Assembly (NCBI GenBank): GCA_009775355.1
Contig: VSPN01000011.1
Location: 1-50,209 of the forward strand
DNA from: Muribaculaceae bacterium
GTDB lineage: Bacteria > Bacteroidota > Bacteroidia > Bacteroidales > Muribaculaceae
Reading direction: 5' to 3'
DNA: 50,209 bases
Made by a program: the position numbers and the translations under genes
Shown here: positions 17,084 through 25,597 of the stretch, in pieces
Numbering within the stretch: the first letter of the stretch is position 1
Layout: every line of letters begins with the position of its first letter
The notes under the pieces: generated by a model
Databases searched by the model: none
The model's input: only the letters and a program-made list of their open reading frames with translations
What the model was told of the DNA's origin: nothing

Positions 17084-17803
17084 TCAGACGGTGTCTCCGG
17101 CCAGGAAAGCACGCGCCTTTTCGATGTCGCCGGCATGGTCGACATCTATGATATCGCCCATGTCGAAGGCTTTAAGATCAAGTCCGGCTCCGACGAGGGC
17201 GCGCTGGAAGTTGCGCATGCGTGAGACGCCGCCGCGCAGACAGTCGTCGAGCACGTCTATGGCGTGGCTGTCGAGTCCGTAGATGCCGCCTGATATATAT
17301 GTGGCTTCAGGCCACGGTTCATCGCGAAAGGCGGTGATGCGCATGTCGGGTGCCGTCTCGACATAAAGAGGTTTCTCATCGTCGATATGCCGTGTCACCG
17401 CCATCATGCCGTCAACGTCGGCCGGTGCCGTAGCGAAGGCGTCGACATAGCGGCGGAAATCATTTTCGCGGAATATAGTGTCGACCGTGGTCAGCACAAA
17501 GCGTCCCCGGCCTCGGAGCAGACTGCCGAGTTCATAGAAGCTGTGCATCGACGACGGGGTGGATTTTACCACCAGTTCCAGTCTGCATTCAGATGATGAT
17601 GGAAGCGAGCGCAGATAGTCGGCCACTTCGGTCATATGGCTGTTGACGATAACAGACACGCAGTCGGCGCCGAGGCTGCGGAAGATGTCGATCAGACGCC
17701 CGATCATCGGGCGGCCGTCGATATCGACGAGCGGTTTGGGACGGTCGACGCCTTCCTGAACGAGGCGGCTTCCTTCGCCGGCGGCTATGATTCCAAAATT
17801 CAT
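17084..17803 (-). CDS. Nucleotidyltransferase (candidate inositol-phosphate cytidylyltransferase)
   Basis: A 239-residue GT-A-fold NTP transferase. The nucleotide-binding loop is IIAAGEGSRLVQEG, followed by DRPKPLVDIDGRPMI with the catalytic-type Lys. TTVDTIF is the metal-binding Asp region. The length equals a bare catalytic domain, without the acyltransferase repeats of GlmU. In thermophiles, CTP:inositol-1-phosphate cytidylyltransferases of this fold are paired with CDP-alcohol phosphotransferases (established knowledge), which matches this neighbourhood. Sugar-phosphate nucleotidyl transfer remains an alternative. Its start is 6 bases after the pdxA stop. Confidence 0.75.
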   Translation of the reverse strand: MNFGIIAAGEGSRLVQEGVDRPKPLVDIDGRPMIGRLIDIFRSLGADCVSVIVNSHMTEVADYLRSLPSSSECRLELVVKSTPSSMHSFYELGSLLRGRGRFVLTTVDTIFRENDFRRYVDAFATAPADVDGMMAVTRHIDDEKPLYVETAPDMRITAFRDEPWPEATYISGGIYGLDSHAIDVLDDCLRGGVSRMRNFQRALVGAGLDLKAFDMGDIIDVDHAGDIEKARAFLAGDTV

Positions 17804-17809
17804 GGGTGA

Positions 17810-18922
17810 TTATTCGTTATCGGTTGATTTCTGTTCGCGAACTTCCTGTTTGCGGGGGCGTTCAGGTTTCTGCGGGCGTTCGTGCTGCTGGTGGTGCAGC
17901 GGATCGGCCGCTGCAGCCTTGTGGCGCGTGCGGCATCTGAAAATGTCGATGGCCTTGTAGATCGCCTCGCGCATCGATGACGGATCAGCCTCGTTCTTCC
18001 ACGCTATGTCGAATGCCGTGCCGTGATCGGGGCTGGTGCGCACAAACGGCAGTCCTGCCGTGAAGTTGACTCCGTTGTCACGGGCGAGAGCTTTGAATGG
18101 AGCCAGTCCCTGGTCGTGGTACATGGCCAGGACTCCGTCGAAAATCCTGTATGCGCCAGAACCGAAGAATCCGTCGGCGGCGAAAGGCCCGAAAGCGAGC
18201 AGACCTTCCGCTGCGCATGACTCGACGGCGGGGATTATGGTGTCGGTCTCCTCACGACCGAGCAGTCCTCCGTCGCCGCAGTGCGGGTTGAGCGACAGGA
18301 CCGCGATTCTGGGGCGTGTCATGCCGAAATCCTGCCGTAGTGTAGCCGAGAATTCCCTGACTGCTGTCGAGATCGCGTCTTGCGTGATTGCGCCTGAGAT
18401 CCCGGTGATCGGAAGGTGAGTGGTGACAAGAGCGACTCTTATGTTGTCGTCGAAAAGTATCATCTGTGCCTTGGCTCCATCGCCGGCACGGGCCTCAAGA
18501 TATTCGGTGTGTCCCGGATAACGGAATGCGTCGCACTGCACGGCTTCTTTTGATATGGGGGCAGTGACGAGCACGTCAATCTCACCGTCGCCGATAGCCT
18601 TCATTGCGGCCTCAAGCGACGCCACGGAGCCTGCTCCCGATGCCTGTGTCGGTTTTCCGGCCTCAATGGTAGTGTCGCCGAGTCTGAGATCCACGATGTT
18701 TATGCGGCCTGCCTCCGCCTCGCCGGCTGTCTGTATCTTCTGGCATGACGGCACTTCGAGTCCGAGCGTCTTGCGTGTGTATTCCACTATACGCCAGTCG
18801 GCGAAAACCACCGGTGTGAATAATTCAAGTATCGTGTCGTCAGAAAGAGCCTTGAGAGTCACTTCCGGCCCGATGCCGTTGAAGTCTCCCTGGGTGATTC
18901 CGACCTTTATAAGTCTGTTCAT
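17810..18922 (-). CDS. pdxA: 4-Hydroxythreonine-4-phosphate dehydrogenase PdxA
   Basis: The enzyme oxidises 4-phosphohydroxy-L-threonine in the DXP-dependent pyridoxal phosphate pathway. Visible blocks are VGITQGDFNGIGPEV (N terminus), VTAPISKEAV, FPYPGH-like RYPGHTEYL, LNPHCGDGGLLGREE and the metal-binding MYHDQGLAPFK, all typical of PdxA. A longer open frame runs to 19183 across rlmN, but the ATG at 18922 matches the family N terminus, giving 370 residues. The last 40 or so residues (HKAAAADPLHHQQHERPQ onwards) are a basic, Gln/Arg/Pro-rich tail that is not part of the enzyme fold. It sits between rlmN and the inositol operon, 14 bases after rlmN. Confidence 0.94.
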   Translation of the reverse strand: MNRLIKVGITQGDFNGIGPEVTLKALSDDTILELFTPVVFADWRIVEYTRKTLGLEVPSCQKIQTAGEAEAGRINIVDLRLGDTTIEAGKPTQASGAGSVASLEAAMKAIGDGEIDVLVTAPISKEAVQCDAFRYPGHTEYLEARAGDGAKAQMILFDDNIRVALVTTHLPITGISGAITQDAISTAVREFSATLRQDFGMTRPRIAVLSLNPHCGDGGLLGREETDTIIPAVESCAAEGLLAFGPFAADGFFGSGAYRIFDGVLAMYHDQGLAPFKALARDNGVNFTAGLPFVRTSPDHGTAFDIAWKNEADPSSMREAIYKAIDIFRCRTRHKAAAADPLHHQQHERPQKPERPRKQEVREQKSTDNE

Positions 18923-18936
18923 AGCTGTGTTTTGTA

Positions 18937-19974
18937 CTATTGTCTGGCTGAAAGCATGCCGCATGCCGCATCTATGTCTTCTCCGCGCGAGGCGCGTATT
19001 GTGGCTGTGATGCCTTTCTGGTTCAGATAGTTGCGGAACATCAGCATTCGTTCTTCTGATGCCGGCACAAGATCTACGCCCGGTATGGCATGGAAGCGTA
19101 TCAGGTTGACCCGGCAGTCTGTTGATCCGATGAGCTTTATAAGCATGTCGGCGTGGGCGATGTCGTCGTTGACGCCGCGCCACATTATGTATTCGAGCGA
19201 TAGACGGCGCTGGTGGCTGAAGTCATAGCCGGAGAGGCATTTCATGACCGACGAGATCGGAAATGCTTTCTGTGCCGGCATCATGGATTCGCGCTGCGGG
19301 GTGTCGGCGGTATGCACGCTGACGGCCACATGCACCTGAGTGCGGTCGAGCAGCTCCTTGAGCTGCGGGAGTTTGCCGACGGTCGAGACGGTGATTCGTT
19401 TCGGACTCCACGCGAGTCCCCACGGGGCAGTGAGTATCTCTATGACCCGCTCGACGGCACTGAAGTTGTCAAGCGGCTCACCCATGCCCATGAACACGAC
19501 GTTGGTAAGCGGGTTCATCGGAGTCTCTCCTTTTTCGGGGCGCGGCGGGATGCTGAGTATCTGGTTGATGATGGCCGATGCCGGCAGGTTGGCCTTGAAT
19601 CCCATCTTGCCGGTGGCGCAGAAGTAGCAGTTCATCTTGCATCCCACCTGACTCGACACGCAGAGCGTGGCGCGGTCGTGGTCGGGAATATAGACGGACT
19701 CGACAGCACGTCCTGCTCCGGCGGCGAAAAGATACTTGACTGTTCCGTCAGCAGACTTCGAGGCCTTGACCGGACGCTCGCGGCCTATCTCGAAGTTGGC
19801 TGCAAGCCACTGTTTGTTCTTTTTCGATATGTTGACCATCTCGTCGAAGTCGGTGGCGCCTTTGGCGTAGATCCATTCGGCGAGCTGCTTGCCGACAAAT
19901 TTAGGCATGCCGCCGCGATAGGCTACATCCTGAAGTTCGGCGAGATTCATGCCTATCAGTCTGGTTTTTTCCAT
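18937..19974 (-). CDS. rlmN: Dual-specificity 23S rRNA/tRNA adenine C2-methyltransferase RlmN
   Basis: A radical SAM enzyme that methylates C2 of A2503 in 23S rRNA and A37 in tRNAs. The [4Fe-4S] cluster motif CxxxCxxC is GCKMNCYFCATG. FMGMGEPLDN is the SAM-binding GEP element. SVHTADTPQRESMMP and the C-terminal TIRASRGEDIDAACG carry the second catalytic Cys. The open frame extends to 20169, but MEKTRLIGMNLAELQD is the family start, so the ATG at 19974 is used (345 residues). Confidence 0.96.
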   Translation of the reverse strand: MEKTRLIGMNLAELQDVAYRGGMPKFVGKQLAEWIYAKGATDFDEMVNISKKNKQWLAANFEIGRERPVKASKSADGTVKYLFAAGAGRAVESVYIPDHDRATLCVSSQVGCKMNCYFCATGKMGFKANLPASAIINQILSIPPRPEKGETPMNPLTNVVFMGMGEPLDNFSAVERVIEILTAPWGLAWSPKRITVSTVGKLPQLKELLDRTQVHVAVSVHTADTPQRESMMPAQKAFPISSVMKCLSGYDFSHQRRLSLEYIMWRGVNDDIAHADMLIKLIGSTDCRVNLIRFHAIPGVDLVPASEERMLMFRNYLNQKGITATIRASRGEDIDAACGMLSARQ

Positions 19975-20046
19975 GAGATCTGTATTCGTTGTGCGGCGGG
20001 GGAGCGCAAGCTCCGCCGTCGTGTGTGCCGCCTGCTGCGGCTGCGC

Positions 20047-20081
20047 AAAAGAAAGGAGCGGCATAGGCGGCCGCTCCTTTC
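20047..20081 (-). terminator. Rho-independent terminator of the PpiD/SurA-like gene
   Basis: GAAAGGAGCGG and CCGCTCCTTTC form a perfect 11-bp stem with a 9-base loop, followed on the minus strand by TTTTG. It lies 21 bases after the stop codon at 20102. Confidence 0.75.
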
Positions 20082-20101
20082 TGTATCTGGTTGGGGCGGC
20101 C

Positions 20102-22234
20102 TCAGTTGCCGGCCTCAAATTTGTAGATGTTGTTCTTGACGCGGTTAGTGCCCTGAAGCATCTGCTCAAGATCAGGATTCACAAACTGATAGTACTGCTG
20201 GTCGTACATCTGCTCGTTGTAGGGGAAGTTCTGGTTCTCCTTGCCCATGACCTGATATACGTAGATACCATCGGTGCCCTTGGTGATATTGACTTTCTTG
20301 TCAGCTTTCGATCCGCTGATCCGGCCGATCACTGCGGCATCCTGCACACCGGCGTTGCGTCCGAAGCGGAGCGACGGGATGTTGCGTACTTCCACGCCCA
20401 TGGCCTGGGCGGCGCTCTGCAGGCTCTGTGTCTTCTTTGAATACTGCTCCACGAGCTTGTCGCCGGCCTTGTCGGCGCGTACGAGAGCTGTGATGCGGTC
20501 GCGCACGTTCTGGTTGGTCACGGGCACATAGTCGTCGTATGCGTCATCGACAGCCACCGCGTACATGGCGGGGTGTGTCGCGTCGCTGGCATTGTAGATG
20601 TGGCTTACCTGACCCTTCTCGCCGTCGATCATGACCCAGCGGATCACCTGGCGTGAGTCGGGATAGTACTGGTCCATGCCCTGGAAACGGGGTACGGCCG
20701 GAGTAGAGCTTGTTACCGTGAATTTCTGCACGTTGTAGCCGGCTTTCTGAGCGTTGGCAGTGAATTTCTCGGCAGTGTTGTTGGCACCGAGGAATTTCTC
20801 GAACGCCGTGCGTGCGTCGCTCTTTGTCTTCTGGCTCGGAGTGAGCGTGTAGCTTGCCTCGTCATATTCGTAGATGGTCACGGGTGCGTTCTGCTTCACT
20901 ATCTGTGCCATCACCATTCCCTGCGGGCCTTCCTGAATGGCTATGAAGCGGCCGCCTGCGTTCTTGAGGCTGTCGAGTGTGCTCTTGGGAAGAGCGTTGG
21001 TTGCTCCGTCGGCAGTATAGAGGGGAATCCACTGTTTGAGCTGGGCGGCGACGCTGTCGGCAGAGAAGCGGCTCATCACAGAGTCTGCGGGCAGACCTGA
21101 GTTGAGGGCAGTCATTACCTTGTTGCCATATTTGTCGTTGGCTGCGGAGATGATGTTGAGCTGGATCGAGTCAACGTCGGCAGTGCGGCCTGCGATGCGG
21201 ACAACGGTGAAACCGTTGATGTTGTCAGACACAAGGCGGACGCTGTCGACCGCGCTGTTGAGGATGAATTCCTTGGCCGGACCTGCGGGGATGTCTGATG
21301 CCCGGAGAGCGTGGCGGGCGATGCTGACTCCTTCTTTCTTGATCTCCTTCGGAAGCTCGCGGCCGCCGGCAAGCGATGCCGTGGTCTTGGCTGCAAGTTC
21401 GCGGCTTGCCTTCTGGTCGGCGTCGGAGGGAGTGACGGTCACGGCGATGAAGCTTATCTCGCGGGTCGGCTCGGTAACGCTGTAGAGTTCTTTCTCCTTG
21501 TTGTAGCGGTCTTTGATCTCCTGATCGCTTACCGGATATGCCTTTTCGTCAAGATTTCCGAAAGGCAGGAACGCCATGTCGACATTAGAAGTGGCGATGT
21601 AATCGTTATACAGTGCTTTCTTGTCGAGGTCATTGGGACGCACCGCGCCGACGAGAAGACGCTGGTAGACCGACTGGCGGATCATTTTCTCGGTGGCTTT
21701 CTCGGCGGCGAGCCAGGCTCGCTGGAACGGCTCGACCTGCGTTTCGGTCAGACCGTTGCGCTTCGGGTTGAAAATCACCTCATAAGCCTGCTGGGGGGTC
21801 TGCACGCTGAGACCGGATGCGTTGAGCTGGCGCACAAGGTTCATGACCTCGGGGTTGCGGGGGTTCTCAAGCATGTAGTAGCGGAGAAGGTTGCCTGAAC
21901 TGCGGACACCAGCCTTGTCGGCCGCGTCGAGTATGATGGCCTCCTGCATGAGCTGCTCGAGGGCCATCTCCGGCAGAACCTGAGTGTCGAAATTAGCGAA
22001 CTGCGCTGGGTTGTTGCGACGGGCCTCCTCAAGCTGGTTGTTGAGTTCCTCGCGCTTGCGCTGGTATTCGGTAAAATCGATTTTTGTACTTCCTACTTTA
22101 GCCACAGTGGTATGGTCGCCCAGGATGTTGCGGCTGTTGGTCAGGGCGTCGCCGACAATGAAGGCGAGCAGCGCCACGCCGATCACTACGATCAGAAACA
22201 CTGACTTACTTCTGATTTTCTCTAATGTTGCCAT
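20102..22234 (-). CDS. Membrane-anchored peptidylprolyl isomerase / chaperone, PpiD-SurA type
   Basis: A periplasmic folding factor for secreted and outer-membrane proteins. The 710-residue protein has a short cytoplasmic N terminus, one membrane anchor (SVFLIVVIGVALLAFIVGDA, residues 11-30) and a SurA/PpiD-like N-terminal helical chaperone domain including the long segment around residues 50-230. Parvulin-like regions follow (QWIPLYTADGATNALPKSTL region). This is the usual architecture of the 700-residue isomerase in Bacteroidales. Parvulin catalytic activity cannot be judged from sequence alone. It has its own promoter and terminator. Confidence 0.85.
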   Translation of the reverse strand: MATLEKIRSKSVFLIVVIGVALLAFIVGDALTNSRNILGDHTTVAKVGSTKIDFTEYQRKREELNNQLEEARRNNPAQFANFDTQVLPEMALEQLMQEAIILDAADKAGVRSSGNLLRYYMLENPRNPEVMNLVRQLNASGLSVQTPQQAYEVIFNPKRNGLTETQVEPFQRAWLAAEKATEKMIRQSVYQRLLVGAVRPNDLDKKALYNDYIATSNVDMAFLPFGNLDEKAYPVSDQEIKDRYNKEKELYSVTEPTREISFIAVTVTPSDADQKASRELAAKTTASLAGGRELPKEIKKEGVSIARHALRASDIPAGPAKEFILNSAVDSVRLVSDNINGFTVVRIAGRTADVDSIQLNIISAANDKYGNKVMTALNSGLPADSVMSRFSADSVAAQLKQWIPLYTADGATNALPKSTLDSLKNAGGRFIAIQEGPQGMVMAQIVKQNAPVTIYEYDEASYTLTPSQKTKSDARTAFEKFLGANNTAEKFTANAQKAGYNVQKFTVTSSTPAVPRFQGMDQYYPDSRQVIRWVMIDGEKGQVSHIYNASDATHPAMYAVAVDDAYDDYVPVTNQNVRDRITALVRADKAGDKLVEQYSKKTQSLQSAAQAMGVEVRNIPSLRFGRNAGVQDAAVIGRISGSKADKKVNITKGTDGIYVYQVMGKENQNFPYNEQMYDQQYYQFVNPDLEQMLQGTNRVKNNIYKFEAGN

Positions 22235-22312
22235 TCCTTATATAGGTCTATTTTTAATTGTCTTGAGTTAGTCCGGGGCATCGACTGACGGTAGTTCTGC
22301 CCATTAAACGTG

Positions 22313-22344
22313 CAAAGATAACAATTTTGGCAAAGAAAGCCAAA
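22313..22344 (-). promoter_or_regulatory. Promoter of the PpiD/SurA-like gene
   Basis: On the minus strand TTTG (22341-22344), a 20-base spacer and TATCTTTG (22313-22320) give an exact Bacteroidota promoter. The 5' UTR would be about 75 bases. Confidence 0.7.
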
Positions 22345-22390
22345 ATTATTCACGTTTTTCCAATGATTTAAGGATATTCAACTATGGTGC

Positions 22391-22430
22391 GACCCCGTCG
22401 GCGCATAATTGGCGATGCGTCGGCGGGGTC
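22391..22430 (-). terminator. GC-rich hairpin after metK
   Basis: GACCCCGTCGGCGCAT pairs with ATGCGTCGGCGGGGTC (14 Watson-Crick and 2 wobble or mismatch pairs) across an 8-base loop, 21 bases after the metK stop. No T-tract follows, so it may act with Rho or as an mRNA 3' end. Confidence 0.5.
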
Positions 22431-22451
22431 GGGGAGTGTGTCCTGGTGTGC

Positions 22452-23804
22452 TCAGTTCTTGATTCCGAAGTGTGCGCGGATATCATCGACGCGGTCGAGC
22501 TTCTCCCAGGTGAAAAGTTCGACGCGGCGCACAATGGGCTGGGATTCGTAGCGGTTCTGGAATTTCTTTTCCACCCAGCGCGGCTGGCGTCCGACATGGC
22601 CGTATGCGGCTGTCTCGAGGTATATAGGCTCGCGGAGCCTAAGGTTCTTCTCTATGGCGCGGGGACGCAGGTCGAACATGCTGCCGATGGCATCGGCGAT
22701 CTCGGCGTCCGACCGTCCGATGCGGCATGTGCCGTAGGTGTTTACGAAGATGCTTACCGGATTGACTTCTCCGATGGCGTAGGCAACCTGCACGAGCATT
22801 TCGTCGGCGACGCCGGCGGCCACCATGTTCTTGGCGATGTGACGGCAGGCATAGGCGGCCGAACGGTCCACCTTTGAGGGGTCTTTGCCCGAGAACGCAC
22901 CGCCGCCGTGGGCGCCGCGGCCTCCATAGGTGTCGACGATTATCTTGCGTCCTGTGAGACCGGTGTCACCGTGGGGGCCGCCGATCACGAACTTGCCTGT
23001 CGGATTGACATGCACGATGATGCTGTCGTCAAAAAGCGCACGGATGTTTTCGGGTAGTTTCGACATGACGCGTGGCAGAAGAACGTTGAGCACGTCCTCG
23101 CGGATGACAGTGAGCATCTCGCGGTCGGCCTGCCGCTGTGCCTCCTCGGTGCTGTCGAGCGCAGGAATGAAGTCGTCGTGCTGTGTCGAGACCACGATGG
23201 TGTGGATGCGCACTGGGCGTTTGTCGGGACCGTATTCCACTGTGACCTGGCTCTTGGAGTCTGGGCGCAGATAGGTCACAAGTTTTCCTTTGCGGTAGTA
23301 GGTCATCTCCTTGCCTTCGCGGCGGATGTCGGCGAGCTCGCGGAGTATGAGGTGCGACAGACTGAGCGTCAGAGGTATGTATTCTTCGGTTTCGTTGACT
23401 GCGTATCCGAACATCATGCCCTGGTCGCCGGCTCCCTGCAGTTCTTCCTCGGTCTTGCCGGCATCGGCGGCGCGACTGACACCGCGGTTGATGTCGCGGC
23501 TTTGCTCGTGGATGGCCGAAAGGATGCCGCATGCGTCACCGTCGAAACGGTATGCGCCGCGGTTATAGCCTATGTTGTTTATCACGTCGCGGGTGGTGGA
23601 CTGGAAGTCGACATATGCCTCCGAGGAGACTTCGCCTGCGATCACGACCTGGCCAGTGGTTACAAGGGTCTCTATGGCCACATGGCTGCGGGGGTCTCGG
23701 GCCAGAAACTGGTCAAGCAGATTGTCGCTGATCTGGTCGGCGACTTTGTCGGGGTGTCCCTCCGATACGGATTCGGATGTGAACAGGTAATTCTTATCTA
23801 TCAT
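22452..23804 (-). CDS. metK: S-adenosylmethionine synthase
   Basis: MetK makes S-adenosylmethionine from methionine and ATP. Recognisable blocks: FTSESVSEGHPDKVADQISD at the N terminus, GAGDQGMMFGYA (the conserved ATP-site hexapeptide), HVNPTGKFVIGGPHGDTGLT and GGGAFSGKDPSKVDRSAAYA. The 450 residues are longer than the 384-residue E. coli enzyme, mainly through an insertion around residues 205-270, as seen in Bacteroidales. A SAM-II riboswitch and terminator-like hairpin precede it in the 5' leader, so feedback repression by SAM is expected. Confidence 0.97.
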   Translation of the reverse strand: MIDKNYLFTSESVSEGHPDKVADQISDNLLDQFLARDPRSHVAIETLVTTGQVVIAGEVSSEAYVDFQSTTRDVINNIGYNRGAYRFDGDACGILSAIHEQSRDINRGVSRAADAGKTEEELQGAGDQGMMFGYAVNETEEYIPLTLSLSHLILRELADIRREGKEMTYYRKGKLVTYLRPDSKSQVTVEYGPDKRPVRIHTIVVSTQHDDFIPALDSTEEAQRQADREMLTVIREDVLNVLLPRVMSKLPENIRALFDDSIIVHVNPTGKFVIGGPHGDTGLTGRKIIVDTYGGRGAHGGGAFSGKDPSKVDRSAAYACRHIAKNMVAAGVADEMLVQVAYAIGEVNPVSIFVNTYGTCRIGRSDAEIADAIGSMFDLRPRAIEKNLRLREPIYLETAAYGHVGRQPRWVEKKFQNRYESQPIVRRVELFTWEKLDRVDDIRAHFGIKN

Positions 23805-23990
23805 TGTTTATATTCTTTTTTGATATTTTTATTTATTATAACATGCATCGCGCCCGATCGTTGACAACCGACCGCAACTCTTTGTCAGAGCGCTGACAGA
23901 AGAGGAGGCTGCAGATGCGGTCACCGGTGTGTTGCCGGTGAGGATGGGGGATAAAAAAAGTGACAACCGCTTCCTGCGATTGCCGTTCTT

Positions 23991-24016
23991 AAAAATGCCC
24001 GAGCTGTCTTCGGCAT
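23991..24016 (-). terminator. Terminator-like hairpin in the metK leader (attenuator)
   Basis: On the minus strand ATGCC-GA, a short loop and TC-GGGCAT form a stem with one bulged base, followed directly by TTTTT. It starts about 22 bases after the riboswitch. An overlapping alternative stem, TCGGC with GCCGA (24009-24032), uses the same bases as the left arm and could act as antiterminator. Confidence 0.55.
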
Positions 24017-24037
24017 CATGATGCTGACGCCGATGTA

Positions 24038-24092
24038 GCAGTTTTAGCATTTTTTAGAGTGGTTGCAAGCAGCCAAATTTATCCACCTTGAC
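24038..24092 (-). promoter_or_regulatory. SAM-II riboswitch upstream of metK
   Basis: On the minus strand the P1 stem GGTGG (24083-24087) pairs with CCACT (24058-24062). Its loop holds the conserved ATTTGGCTGCTTGCAA, and the 3' part reads CTAAAAAATGCTAAAACTGC. These are the SAM-II hallmarks: U-rich loop, GCUUGCAA before the closing strand, and UAAA...GCUAAA forming the H-type pseudoknot. Position in front of metK fits the ligand. SAM-II usually blocks translation just downstream. Here the start codon is about 230 bases away and a terminator-like hairpin follows, so control by transcription termination is inferred. Confidence 0.85.
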
Positions 24093-24125
24093 CGCATCCG
24101 CGAGTAGCAGACCGCGATTGTGCGG

Positions 24126-24157
24126 CAAAGTTACAAAAAAACTTCCATACTGCCAAA
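24126..24157 (-). promoter_or_regulatory. metK: Promoter of metK
   Basis: On the minus strand TTTG (24154-24157), a 20-base spacer and TAACTTTG (24126-24133) match the Bacteroidota consensus. Transcription would begin near 24119, about 30 bases before the riboswitch P1 stem. Confidence 0.7.
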
Positions 24158-24296
24158 TGCATTCCGCGGGTGTCGCGTCGTGTCGTGTCTGAAGGGTCGT
24201 ATCGCAGTCAGAGTCACTGAGTGTGTCGGCAAAGAAGCGGGGAGGTTATAATTTTAAAGAATTCCGTGCGTTAACCGATTGTTAAACCATATCGAC

Positions 24297-25520
24297 ATGG
24301 ACAGTACAGTTGAAGCTGTAAAGCTATTCCTTTCCGCCCATATCGGGGGCGATTACCAGTCGCAGATCATATCGCTGCTTTCGGCAGCGGGCATATTCGT
24401 CACGGCAGTGGCGGCATATTATGTGTGCAAGTGGATTCTGTATCTTGTCGGCATAGCCATAGACAAGACACCCACCAAATGGGATGACGATCTGATCGAC
24501 CACCGCCTGATGAGAGCTGTCTCGCAGCTTGCGCCCGCCATGACCGTCAACTGGCTGCTGCCCGCATTCTTCCGGGCGAACGAGTTTCACTATGTGCGCT
24601 GGATAACTGTTCTGACCTCATTCTATATATTGTGGGCTGTGGTGAGGATTCTTGTCATCTTCATAGAGAACCTTTTCAAGGCTATGTCGGCACGCAGACG
24701 CACACGCCCATACGCGGTCAAAGGTATATTTCAGATGCTGAAACTTCTGGCGATAGGTCTCGGTATAATTGTCGGCATAAGCATACTTATCGGCAGGGAG
24801 CCTGCGGCCATTCTCACTGCCCTCGGGGCATCGGCTGCGATCCTGATGCTCGTCTTCAAGGACACGATAATGGGGCTTGTGGCCTCCGTCCAGCTCACGG
24901 CCAACAAAATGCTTCACAAGGGAGACTGGATTGTGGCTGAGAAACACGGCGCGAACGGCGAGGTGGAGGATGTGTCGCTCACAACGGTCAAGATTCGCAA
25001 CTGGGACAACTCGGTCTCGACGATACCTCCCTATGCTCTTGTTTCCGACTCGTTCCGCAATTATCAGCCCATGCGCCGCTCGGGCGGCCGACGTGTGGAA
25101 CGTGTCATATATATAGATGTCAACAGTGTGCGCTTCTGCAGCGGGGCCGAACTGCGGAAGCTTAGAAGCAAAGGGTTTGCTGCAGAACCGTATTCCGGTG
25201 AAGATGAAGGCTGCATGCAGGTCAATCTGACTCTCTTCCAGCATTATCTTGAGAATTATCTGGAGGAGCATGAGGAGGTGAACCGCTCGATGCTGTATAT
25301 GGTGCGTCAGATGGAACAGACTCCGTCGGGCCTTCCGGTGCAGCTCTATTTCTTCATACGCACCACAGTCTGGAAGGATTTCGAGCGGATACAGGCCGAC
25401 ATATTCGACCATATATATGCAGTGGTCGGAGAGTTCGGATTGAGAATATTCCAGACTCCAGCAGGCAGGGATATAGAGTCTCTCCGCAACAATTCAGAAA
25501 CTCGGGCGTTAGACAGATAG
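24297..25520 (+). CDS. Mechanosensitive ion channel (MscS family)
   Basis: An inner-membrane channel that opens under membrane tension. Four or so hydrophobic segments (starting SQIISLLSAAGIFVTAVAAYYV) lead into the pore helix region AAILTALGASAAILMLVFKD, then the MscS beta-domain with GDWIVAEKHGANGEVEDVSL and IRNWDNSVSTIPPYALVSDS. The extended N terminus and about 407 residues resemble the YbdG-like subgroup. The ATG at 24297 is chosen; a TTG at 24279 would add six residues. It is 77 bases upstream of the adenosyltransferase gene. Confidence 0.92.
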   Translation: MDSTVEAVKLFLSAHIGGDYQSQIISLLSAAGIFVTAVAAYYVCKWILYLVGIAIDKTPTKWDDDLIDHRLMRAVSQLAPAMTVNWLLPAFFRANEFHYVRWITVLTSFYILWAVVRILVIFIENLFKAMSARRRTRPYAVKGIFQMLKLLAIGLGIIVGISILIGREPAAILTALGASAAILMLVFKDTIMGLVASVQLTANKMLHKGDWIVAEKHGANGEVEDVSLTTVKIRNWDNSVSTIPPYALVSDSFRNYQPMRRSGGRRVERVIYIDVNSVRFCSGAELRKLRSKGFAAEPYSGEDEGCMQVNLTLFQHYLENYLEEHEEVNRSMLYMVRQMEQTPSGLPVQLYFFIRTTVWKDFERIQADIFDHIYAVVGEFGLRIFQTPAGRDIESLRNNSETRALDR

Positions 25521-25597
25521 CAAATCCGGCCCGAAACCGCGTTCCGTGTCGATCTTTCGGGCAGTCTGCGGCAATCAATAACGAAATAATAGGAATA

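Larger units (their letters stand above)
23805..24296. other. metK leader and divergent intergenic region
   Basis: This is the 492-base gap between metK (minus) and the mechanosensitive channel gene (plus). Going toward metK it holds a promoter (24126-24157), the SAM-II riboswitch (24038-24092), a terminator-like hairpin (23991-24016) and about 190 bases of further leader. No clear promoter was seen for the plus-strand channel gene. Confidence 0.6.

Noticed and set aside
18923..19183. N-terminal extension of PdxA
   Set aside because: The extra 87 residues lie over the end of rlmN and are basic and low complexity; the conserved enzyme begins at the ATG at 18922.
23829..24050. 73-residue minus-strand open frame in the metK leader, considered as a leader peptide
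   Set aside because: Its ATG lies inside the conserved SAM-II core (AAAAATGCTAAAA), it has no ribosome-binding site and no Met-rich run. The frame is best explained by riboswitch and hairpin sequence.
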